DNA of 44,041 bases from Gemmatimonadota bacterium (lineage in GTDB: Bacteria; Gemmatimonadota; Gemmatimonadetes; Gemmatimonadales; GWC2-71-9), in the NCBI GenBank assembly GCA_003223395.1, contig QHUZ01000033.1, forward strand, positions 1 through 44,041, written 5' to 3'. The first letter of the stretch is position 1; each line of letters begins with the position of its first letter. The notes beneath the pieces are model-generated. The model had not been told where the DNA came from, made no database searches, and saw nothing but the letters and a program-made list of their open reading frames with translations. Made by a program: the position numbers and the translations under genes. Below are positions 26,016 through 34,345 of the stretch, in pieces.

Positions 26016-26884
26016 TGCGAAAAGTCGTCGGCGGGCTCATCCAAATGTCGAATCCGATCAACGACCCGAACGCCTCCGTCGCCAAGATCAGCCAGGCAAT
26101 GGAGGAGAAGCACCTTCCTTATATAGAGGAAGCAGGCAAGAAGGGCGTGCAAATCCTCTGCTTGCAGGAAGTCTTCAACGGCCCCTACTTCTGCCCCAGT
26201 CAGGACGCCAAGTGGTGCGACATCGCCGAGCCGATCCCCGGTCCGACGATCGAGCGAATGCAGAAGCTCGCGAAGAAGCACGAGATGGTGATGATCGTGC
26301 CGATCTACGAGCGCGAGATGGCGGGCGTCTATTACAACACCGCGGCCGTGATCGACGCCGACGGCAGTTACCTCGGCAAGTACCGCAAGAACCACATCCC
26401 GCATACCGCCGGCTTCTGGGAGAAGTTCTTCTTCAAGCCCGGCAACCTCGGCTATCCGGTCTTCAAGACCCGCTACGCGACGATTGGCGTCTACATCTGC
26501 TATGACCGCCACTTCCCCGAAGGCGCTCGACTCCTCGGCCTGCACGGTGCGGAAATCGTGTTCAATCCGTCGGCGACGGTGAAGGGCCTGTCGCAATACC
26601 TCTGGAAGCTCGAGCAGCCCGCGCACGCGGTGGCGAACGGCTACTTCATGGGGTGTATCAATCGGGTCGGCGTCGAGGCGCCGTGGAACGTCGGCCAGTT
26701 CTACGGCTCGAGCTACTTCGTGGATCCACGCGGCAACTTCCTGGCGCAAGGCAGCGAGGACAAGGACGAGCTCGTCGTCGCCGAGATGGACCTCGACATG
26801 ATCGAGGAGGTGCGGCGGACGTGGCAGTTCTTCCGCGACCGCCGCCCCGAGACGTACGACGACATGGTCAGGCAGCTGCCCTGA
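26015..26884 (+). CDS. beta-ureidopropionase (nitrilase superfamily)
   Basis: Hydrolyses N-carbamoyl-beta-alanine to beta-alanine, CO2 and ammonia, the last ring-derived step of reductive pyrimidine breakdown. The 289-residue nitrilase-fold enzyme has the catalytic triad in CLQEVFNGPYF (Glu, about residue 47), KYRKNHIPH (Lys, about 124) and GVYICYDRHFPEGAR (Cys, about 162). The YDRHFPEG and FWEKFFFKPGN blocks are typical of the beta-ureidopropionase/N-carbamoylputrescine branch. ATG 26015 (TGATG overlap with mmsA, GAGGTGG upstream) is chosen over two in-frame GTGs just before it. Confidence 0.88.
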   Translation: MRKVVGGLIQMSNPINDPNASVAKISQAMEEKHLPYIEEAGKKGVQILCLQEVFNGPYFCPSQDAKWCDIAEPIPGPTIERMQKLAKKHEMVMIVPIYEREMAGVYYNTAAVIDADGSYLGKYRKNHIPHTAGFWEKFFFKPGNLGYPVFKTRYATIGVYICYDRHFPEGARLLGLHGAEIVFNPSATVKGLSQYLWKLEQPAHAVANGYFMGCINRVGVEAPWNVGQFYGSSYFVDPRGNFLAQGSEDKDELVVAEMDLDMIEEVRRTWQFFRDRRPETYDDMVRQLP

Positions 26885-27364
26885 ATGCTGATTCTGCTGC
26901 GCGCGCTGGTCTATGCGACGCTGTTCATCGCGTTCTTCCTCGTTGTGCTGCCGCAACGCATTCTCGGGGTAAGCGGATACTGGGGCGGTTCGCCTGGTGG
27001 CGTTGAGCTCGCCGGCACCATCCTTGTGATCCTGGGATTCGCGCTGGTTGGGTGGTGCCTCGTCACGTTTGCATTCGTCGGGAAGGGAACGGCCGCGCCG
27101 TTTGATCCACCGCGCAGGCTCGTAGTCGCTGGCCCGTACCGGTTCGTGCGAAATCCGATATACATCGGTGCCGTCGTGACAATGCTGGGTGCTGCGATGG
27201 TGTTGTGGTCTGGCTGGCTGGTCCTCTACGCGTTTGTGGTCCTCATCGTTACGCATCTGCTGGTGATCCTCTACGAGGAGCCTCATCTGCGTCGCGTGTT
27301 CGGCCAGCCCTACGAGGATTATCTGCGCACCGTGCACCGCTGGATTCCGACATGGCGCTCCTGA
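26885..27364 (+). CDS. ICMT/PEMT-like integral membrane methyltransferase family protein
   Basis: A 159-residue protein with about four membrane spans and the C-terminal SAM-binding signature of isoprenylcysteine carboxyl methyltransferase-like proteins: GPYRFVRNPIYIGAVV (about residues 83-98) and EEPHLRRVFGQPYEDYLRTV (about 131-150). It probably methylates a lipid or small amphipathic substrate in the inner membrane. The ATG directly follows the beta-ureidopropionase stop, and its 3' end overlaps dihydropyrimidinase by 13 nt, so it is embedded in the pyrimidine operon. No pathway role is known there. Confidence 0.82.
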   Translation: MLILLRALVYATLFIAFFLVVLPQRILGVSGYWGGSPGGVELAGTILVILGFALVGWCLVTFAFVGKGTAAPFDPPRRLVVAGPYRFVRNPIYIGAVVTMLGAAMVLWSGWLVLYAFVVLIVTHLLVILYEEPHLRRVFGQPYEDYLRTVHRWIPTWRS

Positions 27365-28740
27365 TCCACGGCGGGCGCATCATTACGCCCACGGAAGACT
27401 TCACGGGCGACATCTACGCCGAAAACGAGACGATCTCGCGGATCGAGCCGCACATCGATCCAAAGCTGGTGGCGCCGGGAGCAGCAGTCGTCGACGCGCG
27501 CGGGAAGTACGTCTTCCCCGGGTTCATCGACCCGCACGTCCACATCTACTTGCCGTTCATGGGCACCTACGCCGCGGATGACTATGAGTCGGCGAGCAAG
27601 GCGGCCCTCGTGGGTGGAACGACGACATTGATCGAAATGATTTGCCCCGGGGCGGGAGATCAGCCGATCGAGGCGTTTGAGCTGTGGCGGTCGAAGGCCC
27701 AGAAGCTTGCCGCGGTAGACTACACGTTCCACATGTCGGTCGTTCGGTTCGAGGAGCACATTCGCGACCAGTTTCGCGAGATCGTGAAGGCTGGGGTCGC
27801 GTCCTTCAAAGTCTTTCTCGCCTACAAGGGCGCCCTGAATCTCTCCGACGAACACCTGTTCGCCGCCATGAAGCTCGCGAAAGAGCTGGGCGTCATCGTG
27901 ACCGCGCACTGCGAGAACGCCGACGCGATCGATGCCCTCCAGAAATCACTGCTCGCCGCGGGGAAGACCGGCCCCGAGTGGCACGGGCCGTCGCGCCCGC
28001 CCATCGTCGAGGCCGACGGCGTCCATCATCTCTGTACGTTCGCCGAGCTGCTGGGCACCCACGTCTACATCGTCCACACGTCGTGTGCGGCGGCGCTCGG
28101 CCAGGCGCTCGCGGCCCGGCAGCGGGGCGTCAATGTCTGGGTCGAGTCGGTGATCCCGCATTTCGTGCTGGACGAGACCTACGTCGAGCGCGGGAAGTTC
28201 GAAGGCGCCAAGTACGTGATGTCGCCACCGCTCCGGGCGAAGGCGAACCAGGACGTGCTGTGGAACGCGGTCAAGACGCGGCAGATCAGCACGATCGCCA
28301 CCGATCATGCTCCCTTCCGGTTTGCCGATCAGAAGAAAATGGGGACGGACGCGTTCACGAAGATCCCCAACGGCATCCCGTCCGTGCAGGAACGGGTTGA
28401 CCTGGTCCACACCTGCGGCGTCGCCGCGGGCCGGCTGGGGCTCCAGGCGATGGTGGATGCCTGCTCGACGCAGGCCGCGCACCTCTTCGGGCTCTATCCC
28501 AAAAAGGGCGCCATCCAGCTCGGCAGCGATGCGGACCTTGTCGTGTATGACCCGAGCTATCGCGGCACGTTTTCGCAGGAATGCAGTTACTCGAACGTCG
28601 ATTACAACGCATATGAGGGGTGGGAGCAGCGGGGGCGGGCATCCGTTGTGACGGTAAGAGGTCGGATTCAGGCTCGGGATGGCGAATTTGTGGGAACGAT
28701 TGGTCGGGGTCAGTTCCTGAAGAGAGATCCATCACATTGA
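27352..28740 (+). CDS. hydA: dihydropyrimidinase
   Basis: Opens the dihydrouracil/dihydrothymine ring to the N-carbamoyl-beta-amino acid. The 462-residue amidohydrolase has DPHVHIYLPFMGTYAADDYESASKAALVGGTTTLIEM (His ligands, about residues 60-95; this block identifies the family), SFKVFLAYKG (the carboxylated Lys, about 150), AHCENADAI (about 183), HTSCAAAL (about 240) and ATDHAPFRFADQK (Asp ligand, about 318) with IPNGIPSVQERV. Its start lies 13 nt inside the methyltransferase gene. Hydantoinase activity is a possible side reaction. Confidence 0.92.
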   Translation: MALLIHGGRIITPTEDFTGDIYAENETISRIEPHIDPKLVAPGAAVVDARGKYVFPGFIDPHVHIYLPFMGTYAADDYESASKAALVGGTTTLIEMICPGAGDQPIEAFELWRSKAQKLAAVDYTFHMSVVRFEEHIRDQFREIVKAGVASFKVFLAYKGALNLSDEHLFAAMKLAKELGVIVTAHCENADAIDALQKSLLAAGKTGPEWHGPSRPPIVEADGVHHLCTFAELLGTHVYIVHTSCAAALGQALAARQRGVNVWVESVIPHFVLDETYVERGKFEGAKYVMSPPLRAKANQDVLWNAVKTRQISTIATDHAPFRFADQKKMGTDAFTKIPNGIPSVQERVDLVHTCGVAAGRLGLQAMVDACSTQAAHLFGLYPKKGAIQLGSDADLVVYDPSYRGTFSQECSYSNVDYNAYEGWEQRGRASVVTVRGRIQARDGEFVGTIGRGQFLKRDPSH

Positions 28741-28813
28741 TAGGTGTCAGGTGTCTGGTGTCAGGTCCTCACCTGAGCCAGACTCGCCCTGACACCGGAC
28801 ACCTGGCACCTAT
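28740..28813. terminator. long inverted heptamer-repeat hairpin
   Basis: The left arm (28740-28765) is built from GGTGTCA, GGTGTCT, GGTGTCA units and the right arm (28788-28813) is its reverse complement with two mismatches, giving a 26-bp stem. A second stem (CAGGT/ACCTG) lies in the middle. It separates hydA from the aminotransferase gene and may attenuate transcription or protect mRNA ends. The unit pattern repeats that of 9114-9170. Confidence 0.65.
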
Positions 28814-28827
28814 CCTGGAGAGCGAAA

Positions 28828-30114
28828 GTGGATTCACAAGCCGTACGCGCGAAGCACAAAGAGTTCCTCTTCCCCTGCGTCGCCAACTACTACGCAGAAC
28901 CGGTCGTCATCACCGAGGCGCACGGCTCGACCGTGAAGGATCTGGACGGCCGGGAGTATCTCGATTTCTTCGGCGGCATTTTGACCGCGGGGATCGGTCA
29001 TTCCCACCCCGATTTCGTGAAGCGCATTCAGGATCAGGTCGCGCGACTCGTCCACACGTCGAGCGTCTACCCGACTGTCGAGCAAGTCACCGTGGCGGAG
29101 CGGCTCACGCAGATCACCCCCGGCAAGCTCAAGAAGAGCTTTTTCACGACGAGCGGTACGGAAGCGGACGAAACCGCGATCATGTTGGCGAAGATCTACA
29201 CGGGCCAACAGGAGATCATCGCCCTGCGGCACAGCTACGCGGGCCGCAGCCAGGGCGCGATCGCAATCACGGGCCAACAGCCGTGGCGCGTGTTGCCGAC
29301 CCAGATCGCGGGCGTCAAGCACGCCTTGTCGCCGTACTGCTACCGCTGCCCGCTGGGGCTCGAGTATCCCGACTGCGGGATCCGCTGCGCGCAGGACATC
29401 GAAGACTTGATCCGGACGACCACGACGGGCCGCCCCGCCGCGTTCATGGCCGAGCCGATCCAGGGCGCGGGCGGATTCATCACCCCACCCAAGGAGTATT
29501 TCGAGATCGCCGTCGGCATCATTCGCAAGTACGGCGCCGTCTTCATCTGCGACGAAGTGCAGACCGGTTGGGGACGCACCGGCGACACGTGGTGTGGCAT
29601 CGAACACTGGGGCGTCGAGCCGGACATCATGACGTTCGCGAAATCGATCGCGAACGGTTTTCCGGTCGGCGCCACGATCGCGACGGAACAAGTCGCGAAC
29701 GCGTTTACGGGTCTCTCGCTCTCGACATTCGGCGGCAATCCCATCTCCATGGCCGCGGTTGACGTGACGCTGGAGGTCATGCAACGCGAGAACACCCCGA
29801 AACGCTCCGCCGAGCGGGGCAAACAGCTGCGCGACGCCCTCGAGGAGTTCAAGCAGCGCTTCGCGTTTATCGGGGATGTGCGAGGGATGGGGCTGATGCA
29901 GGGCATCGAATTCGTCGAAGACCGCAAGACCAAGGAGCCGTCGCCCAGGAAAACGACGGCGTTCCTGGAAGCGGCCAAGCGACAAGGGCTGCTCCTCGGC
30001 AAGGGCGGCCTGTACGGCAACGTGATCCGCATCGCGCCCTCGCTGCTGATCAGCAAGGCCGAGATCGACGATGGCTGCAAGCGGATGGAGCGCGCTCTCG
30101 CCGAGGCTCAATGA
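28828..30114 (+). CDS. class III aminotransferase (AGXT2-like; probable beta-alanine/alanine:glyoxylate or pyruvate aminotransferase)
   Basis: A 428-residue PLP enzyme starting at GTG 28828 (GGAGAG upstream). It has the class III blocks TSGTEADETAIMLAK (about residues 109-123), FICDEVQTGWGRTGDTW (about 239-255, the PLP Asp) and MTFAKSIANGFPVGA (about 269-283, the Schiff-base Lys). It resembles the mitochondrial alanine:glyoxylate aminotransferase 2 branch, which also accepts beta-aminoisobutyrate and beta-alanine-like donors. In this operon it most likely turns beta-alanine into malonate semialdehyde for MmsA. It carries an unusual four-cysteine loop (C171, C174, C183, C187). The stop overlaps the permease start (ATGA). 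Confidence 0.87.
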   Translation: MDSQAVRAKHKEFLFPCVANYYAEPVVITEAHGSTVKDLDGREYLDFFGGILTAGIGHSHPDFVKRIQDQVARLVHTSSVYPTVEQVTVAERLTQITPGKLKKSFFTTSGTEADETAIMLAKIYTGQQEIIALRHSYAGRSQGAIAITGQQPWRVLPTQIAGVKHALSPYCYRCPLGLEYPDCGIRCAQDIEDLIRTTTTGRPAAFMAEPIQGAGGFITPPKEYFEIAVGIIRKYGAVFICDEVQTGWGRTGDTWCGIEHWGVEPDIMTFAKSIANGFPVGATIATEQVANAFTGLSLSTFGGNPISMAAVDVTLEVMQRENTPKRSAERGKQLRDALEEFKQRFAFIGDVRGMGLMQGIEFVEDRKTKEPSPRKTTAFLEAAKRQGLLLGKGGLYGNVIRIAPSLLISKAEIDDGCKRMERALAEAQ

Positions 30115-31568
30115 CGCTCGCGAATGAGGACCTCCTTCCGGTGGCGCCAGACCGGCGCACCTGGAACTGGTGGCACATCGCGTCGCTCTGGATCGGGATG
30201 GCGATCTGCATTCCCACGTACACGCTTGCCTCCGGTTTGATGGCCTCGGGCTGGACGTGGCAGGCAGCGGTCGGCGCCGTCATCCTCGGCAACGTGGTCG
30301 TCCTGATACCGATCGCGCTCAACTCGCACGCCGGCACGCGCTACGGGATCCCCTTCCCTGTGCTGGCGCGTGCCTCGTTCGGCGTGTTGGGCGCGAACCT
30401 TCCGGCGCTGCTGCGGAGCCTCGTCGCGTGCGGCTGGTTCGGGATTCAAACGTGGATCGGCGGCTGGGCGATCTACAAGCTCATCGAGGCCATGTGGCCC
30501 GGCATCGCGACGCTGCCGCACCTGCTACCCGCGTTCGTGGGTCTCAACACCGGCGAGTTTCTCTGCTTCATGTTGTTCTGGGCGATGAACGTCTGGATCG
30601 TCTTGCGGGGAATGGATTCGATCAAGTTTCTGGAGACCTGGGGCTCACCATTTTTGCTCGCCGTCGGAGTTGCGTTGTTCGTCTGGGCGGCGGTTCGCGC
30701 GGGCGGTCTTGGTCCCATGCTTACGAATCCGACGGCCGGACGGCCTGACGGCCCGACGGCCGGAAGTGTGTGGGGGGCAGGACTGACTTCCGCCGTGGCG
30801 TTCTGGGGAACCATGGCCCTCTCGATCCCCGATTTCTCGCGCTATGCCCGCTCCCAGCGCGATCAGCTTGTGGGCCAGGCCGTGGGGCTGCCGGCCACGA
30901 TGGCGCTATTCGCGTTCATCGGCGCCGCAGTCACCAACGCAACCGTCGTGATCTTCGGGACCCGGATCGCCGATCCGGTGGCGCTGCTGGCGCGCATCGG
31001 CGGACCGCTGATGATCATGCTCTCGATGGCGGGGCTCATCATCGCGACGCTCACGACGAACATCGCCGCCAACATCGTCGCACCGGCGAATGGCTTCTCG
31101 AACCTCGCGCCGCACAAGATCACCTTCAAGCAGGGGGCGATGATCACGGCCGTCATCGGCATTCTGATGATGCCGTGGCGGCTCTACAACGACGCCGCCG
31201 CCTACATTTTCACGTGGCTGATAGGGTACGGGGCACTGCTCGGTCCCGTCGCGGGGATCATGATCACCGACTACTTCGTCGTGCGCCGCGGTGCGCTGAT
31301 CGTGAACGACCTCTACAGGCGCCACGGCGCCTACGAGTACTCCCGCGGCTTCAACTGGGTGGCGATCGGGGCGCTCGCGCTCGGTGTGCTGCCCAGCCTT
31401 CCGGGCTTCGTCGCCGCGCTCCGCGGCGTCCCCGAGACCGGTGTCTTCGGCACGATCTACAATTGGGCGTGGTTTGTCGGTTTCCTGCTTTCGGCGCTCA
31501 TCTATGTCATCGGAATGCAGGTGGGGGCAGGGAGCAGGGAGCAGGGAGCGGTCGGTGCCACAACCTGA
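30111..31568 (+). CDS. NCS1-family nucleobase (cytosine/uracil/allantoin) permease
   Basis: A 485-residue, 12-helix sodium- or proton-coupled symporter. Features: NWWHIASLWIGMAICIPTYTLASGL (helix 1), the GTRYGIPFPVLARASFGVLGANLPALLRSLVACGWFGIQTWIGG block (helices 2-3, the NCS1 signature), FWGTMALSIPDFSRYA and TTNIAANIVAPANGFSNL. It probably imports uracil, thymine, dihydropyrimidines, allantoin or hydantoins. Two simple repeats are translated in it: an octamer array giving TAGRPDGPTAG between helices 5 and 6 (30731-30762) and a heptamer array giving AGSREQGAVG at the C-terminus (31527-31549). Confidence 0.9.
   Translation: MTLANEDLLPVAPDRRTWNWWHIASLWIGMAICIPTYTLASGLMASGWTWQAAVGAVILGNVVVLIPIALNSHAGTRYGIPFPVLARASFGVLGANLPALLRSLVACGWFGIQTWIGGWAIYKLIEAMWPGIATLPHLLPAFVGLNTGEFLCFMLFWAMNVWIVLRGMDSIKFLETWGSPFLLAVGVALFVWAAVRAGGLGPMLTNPTAGRPDGPTAGSVWGAGLTSAVAFWGTMALSIPDFSRYARSQRDQLVGQAVGLPATMALFAFIGAAVTNATVVIFGTRIADPVALLARIGGPLMIMLSMAGLIIATLTTNIAANIVAPANGFSNLAPHKITFKQGAMITAVIGILMMPWRLYNDAAAYIFTWLIGYGALLGPVAGIMITDYFVVRRGALIVNDLYRRHGAYEYSRGFNWVAIGALALGVLPSLPGFVAALRGVPETGVFGTIYNWAWFVGFLLSALIYVIGMQVGAGSREQGAVGATT
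30731..30762. repeat. in-frame octamer tandem repeat (GACGGCCN x4) in the permease gene
   Basis: Four successive 8-nt units, GACGGCCG, GACGGCCT, GACGGCCC, GACGGCCG, encode part of a cytoplasmic or periplasmic loop. As in xdhA, a change of one unit would break the reading frame. Confidence 0.85.
31527..31549. repeat. heptamer tandem repeat (GCAGGGA x3) at the permease/preT junction
   Basis: Three perfect GCAGGGA units and a partial fourth lie in the last codons of the permease. The final GGGAGC is placed 6-7 nt before the preT GTG (31555) and looks like its ribosome binding site, so the repeat supplies a translation signal. Confidence 0.8.
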
Positions 31569-32796
31569 GTTTCGGCTCTCCGACGAGCAGCTCGAGCGGA
31601 ACTTCGCCGACATCGCGCCGCCGCTCACGACCGACGCGGCGCTGCTCGAGGCGAACCAGTGCCTGTTCTGTCACGATGCGCCGTGTACGATCGCCTGCCC
31701 CACGCACATCGACGTTCCCGCCTTCATCAAGAAGATCGCGACCGGCAACCTGCGTGGCTCGGCGCGCGTCATTCTCGAGGTAAACCCGTTCGGCCACTCG
31801 TGCGCGCGCGCCTGCCCGGTAGAAGTGCTGTGCGAAGGCGCGTGCGTCCTGAACGACCGCGATGAGCAGCCGATCAAAATCGCGCTGCTGCAACGCCACG
31901 CGACCGACTACGTGTTGGAGCACAAGGTCAAACTCTTCAAGGCGGGAAAGCCAACGGGCAAGCGCGTTGCCATTGTCGGCGCCGGACCCGCGGGCCTCTC
32001 GTGCGCCCGAAATCTTCGCATCATGGGACACGCCGTGACTGTGTTCGAGAGTCGTTCTCAACCAGGTGGACTAAACACCTACGGGATCGCGGAATACAAG
32101 TTGAAAGCCGATGTGGCGCTGGCAGAGGTCCAGGACATTCTCGACCTCGGTGTCGAGCTCAAGACCGGTGTCACGATCGAATCGATCGATCAGCTCCTGA
32201 CGCAGTACGACGCCGTCTTCGTAGGCGTGGGTCTCGGCAACACGAAGAAGCTCGGCATTCCCGGCGAGGACCTGCCGGGCGTCCTCGATGCCATCACTTT
32301 CATCGAGCATCTAAAAACCCATCCCTATCGGGAGACGGATGTCGGCAGGCACGTGGTAGTGATCGGAGCTGGAAACACGGCGATTGATGCTGTCACTCAG
32401 GCTAAGCGCCTCGGCGCCGCGGCGGCGACGATCGTGTATCGCCGCAGCGAAGCGGACATGCCGTGCTATCACTACGAATACGAGCTCGCCAAGCGCGACG
32501 GCTGCGGCTTCCGCTTTCAGGCGGCACCGCAGCGCATCATCAGCAACGGCTCAGGAGGGGTCTCGGGGCTCGAGGTTCGGACCGACGGCGGGAGCGAGAC
32601 GATTCCGTGCGATATGGTTATCGTCGCGATTGGACAGGGACCCCGCGAAGCGCTGAAGATCCCAGAGCATCCGAAAGTGTTTGTGGGCGGTGATTGCGCA
32701 AATGGCGGAGCGGAGATCGTGAATGCCGCAGCAGATGGCGTGGCGGCGGCGAAGCGGATTCATGAAATGCTGACGGGAGGGGATGCTAATGGCTGA
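31555..32796 (+). CDS. preT: dihydropyrimidine dehydrogenase, NAD(P)H/FAD subunit PreT
   Basis: The smaller subunit of NAD-dependent dihydropyrimidine dehydrogenase, which reduces uracil and thymine. The 413-residue protein begins with a ferredoxin-like Cys-rich domain (CLFCHDAPCTIACPTHIDVPAF, about residues 35-56; CARACPVEVLCEGACV, about 82-97), binding 4Fe-4S clusters as in GltD. The FAD site GAGPAGLSCARNLR (about 142-155) and the NAD(P) site VVIGAGNTAIDAV (about 264-276) follow. GTG 31555 is the likely start; the upstream permease overlaps it by 14 nt. The 3' end overlaps preA by 8 nt. Confidence 0.92.
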   Translation: MPQPEFRLSDEQLERNFADIAPPLTTDAALLEANQCLFCHDAPCTIACPTHIDVPAFIKKIATGNLRGSARVILEVNPFGHSCARACPVEVLCEGACVLNDRDEQPIKIALLQRHATDYVLEHKVKLFKAGKPTGKRVAIVGAGPAGLSCARNLRIMGHAVTVFESRSQPGGLNTYGIAEYKLKADVALAEVQDILDLGVELKTGVTIESIDQLLTQYDAVFVGVGLGNTKKLGIPGEDLPGVLDAITFIEHLKTHPYRETDVGRHVVVIGAGNTAIDAVTQAKRLGAAAATIVYRRSEADMPCYHYEYELAKRDGCGFRFQAAPQRIISNGSGGVSGLEVRTDGGSETIPCDMVIVAIGQGPREALKIPEHPKVFVGGDCANGGAEIVNAAADGVAAAKRIHEMLTGGDANG

Positions 32797-34102
32797 TCTC
32801 AGAACCAACTTCACGGGCGTCGAGAGTCCAAATCCCTTCTGGCTGGCCTCCGGCCCCCCCACCAACACGTACGGCCAAGTCGCCAAAGCGTTCGATCAAG
32901 GCTGGGGCGGCGCGGTCTGGAAGACCATCGGCGAGCCGATCATCAACGTCTTCTCGCGCTACGGCTCCGTTGACCTCGGCCAGAACCGCATGATGGGGTT
33001 CAACAACATCGAGCTGATCAGCGACCGGCCGATCGCCGAAAACCTCAAGGAGATCGCCGAGGTCAAGCGCAACTATCCGAAGCACGCGGTGATCGCATCG
33101 CTGATGGTCGAATCGAAACAGAAGGCATGGCACGAGATGGTCAAGCAGACCGAGGACACGGGGGCTGACGGCATCGAGCTGAATTTCGGCTGTCCGCACG
33201 GCATGAGCGAGCGCGGGATGGGCAGCGCGGTGGGCCAGGTCCCCGATTACACCTGCCAGATCGTCGAATGGGTGAAGGAAGTCGCCACGATTCCGGTGAT
33301 CGTGAAGCTCACGCCCAACGTCACCGACATCACGTACATCGCGCGCGCGGCCGTCAAAGGCGGCGCCGATGCGCTGTCGCTGATCAACACGATCAATTCG
33401 ATCGTGGGCGTGGATCTCACGACCTTCGAGCCGCAGCCCTCCGTCGCCGGCAAGTCGAGCCACGGCGGCTACTGCGGACCGGCGGTAAAGCCCATCGCGC
33501 TGCATCTCGTGTCGGCGGTCGCCGGCGATCCAAGCGTGAAGATCCCGATCTCCGGCATCGGCGGCATCGCGTCCTGGCGCGACGCGGCGGAGTTCATCGC
33601 GCTCGGCGCCGGCTCGCTGCAGGTCTGCACGGCGGTGATGCACTACGGTTTCCGCATCGTGGAAGACCTGATCGACGGGCTGTCGAACTGGATGGACGAG
33701 CGCGGGCACCGCTCGCTCGCGGACATCCGGGGTCGCGCGCTGCCGCGTGTCGCCAAGTGGGAAGACCTCGATTTGAACTACCACCTGCTCGCGCACATCG
33801 ATCAGGAGAAGTGCATCAAGTGCGAGCTGTGCTGGACCGCGTGCGAAGATGGGGCGCATCAGGCGATTCGGCGGCTGCCGCGCGACAATGGCGGGCCGGT
33901 TGTCGAGATCATCGACGAAGCGTGCGTTGGGTGCAATCTCTGTGCGGCGGTCTGCCCTGTGCAGGACTGCATCACGATGCAGAAAGTGCCGAATGACTAT
34001 CCGGCGGTGAGTTGGAAGGAATACGCTGCGGGGAAGGGCAAGCTGGCGCCGCGCTCTGAGCAATTCCACACGGCGACCTGGAGTCCCAGCACGAAGCACT
34101 AA
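32789..34102 (+). CDS. preA: dihydropyrimidine dehydrogenase catalytic subunit PreA
   Basis: A 437-residue catalytic subunit with an FMN TIM-barrel related to dihydroorotate dehydrogenase, plus a C-terminal ferredoxin domain. Seen are NPFWLASGPPTNTY (start of barrel), ELNFGCPHGMSERGMGSAVGQ (about residues 130-152, including the catalytic Cys region), KLTPNVTDI, PISGIGGIASWRDAAEF (FMN phosphate site, about 252-268) and two 4Fe-4S motifs CIKCELCWTAC and CVGCNLCAAVCP (about 347-393). ATG 32789 is preferred because GGGAGGGG lies 6 nt upstream; another ATG at 32783 has no spacing. It is the last gene of the plus-strand run. Confidence 0.94.
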   Translation: MADLRTNFTGVESPNPFWLASGPPTNTYGQVAKAFDQGWGGAVWKTIGEPIINVFSRYGSVDLGQNRMMGFNNIELISDRPIAENLKEIAEVKRNYPKHAVIASLMVESKQKAWHEMVKQTEDTGADGIELNFGCPHGMSERGMGSAVGQVPDYTCQIVEWVKEVATIPVIVKLTPNVTDITYIARAAVKGGADALSLINTINSIVGVDLTTFEPQPSVAGKSSHGGYCGPAVKPIALHLVSAVAGDPSVKIPISGIGGIASWRDAAEFIALGAGSLQVCTAVMHYGFRIVEDLIDGLSNWMDERGHRSLADIRGRALPRVAKWEDLDLNYHLLAHIDQEKCIKCELCWTACEDGAHQAIRRLPRDNGGPVVEIIDEACVGCNLCAAVCPVQDCITMQKVPNDYPAVSWKEYAAGKGKLAPRSEQFHTATWSPSTKH

Positions 34103-34148
34103 CCACTTTCCCCTCTCTCTTCCTCTTTTCCTCGCACAAGGGCGCGCT

Positions 34149-34291
34149 TGTCATCCTGAGCGGAGCGCGCGGAACGCGCGCGGAGCGAAGGACCTGCTTT
34201 GCCGGAGCCGGCGCGGCCGGAGCCGGCGCCTCCCCCAAAAAGCAGGTCCTCGCTACGCACCCGCTCCGCGGGTGCTACGCTCAGGATGACA
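34149..34291. repeat. imperfect long palindrome, MITE-like (TGTCATCCTGAGCG ends)
   Basis: The element begins TGTCATCCTGAGCG and ends CGCTCAGGATGACA; the arms also share GCGAAGGACCTGCTTT and its complement AAAGCAGGTCCTCGC, with GC-rich small hairpins between. It lies between the convergent preA and ABC transporter genes. The TGTCATCCTGAGCG-type terminal repeat is widespread as a dispersed intergenic element in many bacterial genomes. It may act as a two-way transcription stop. Pyrimidine-only (34110-34133) and purine-only (34312-34343) tracts flank it. Confidence 0.75.
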
Positions 34292-34345
34292 TGCTCGGGT
34301 TTTTGGACAGCAAGAAAAGGAAGGAAAAGAAAAGAAAGAAGGGTT

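Noticed and set aside
32786-34099. Full-length antisense frame opposite preA, and similar ones opposite aceB, aceA, the nitrilase and the aminotransferase
   Set aside because: No domain, signal peptide or start signal; they follow the codon pattern of the real gene on the other strand.
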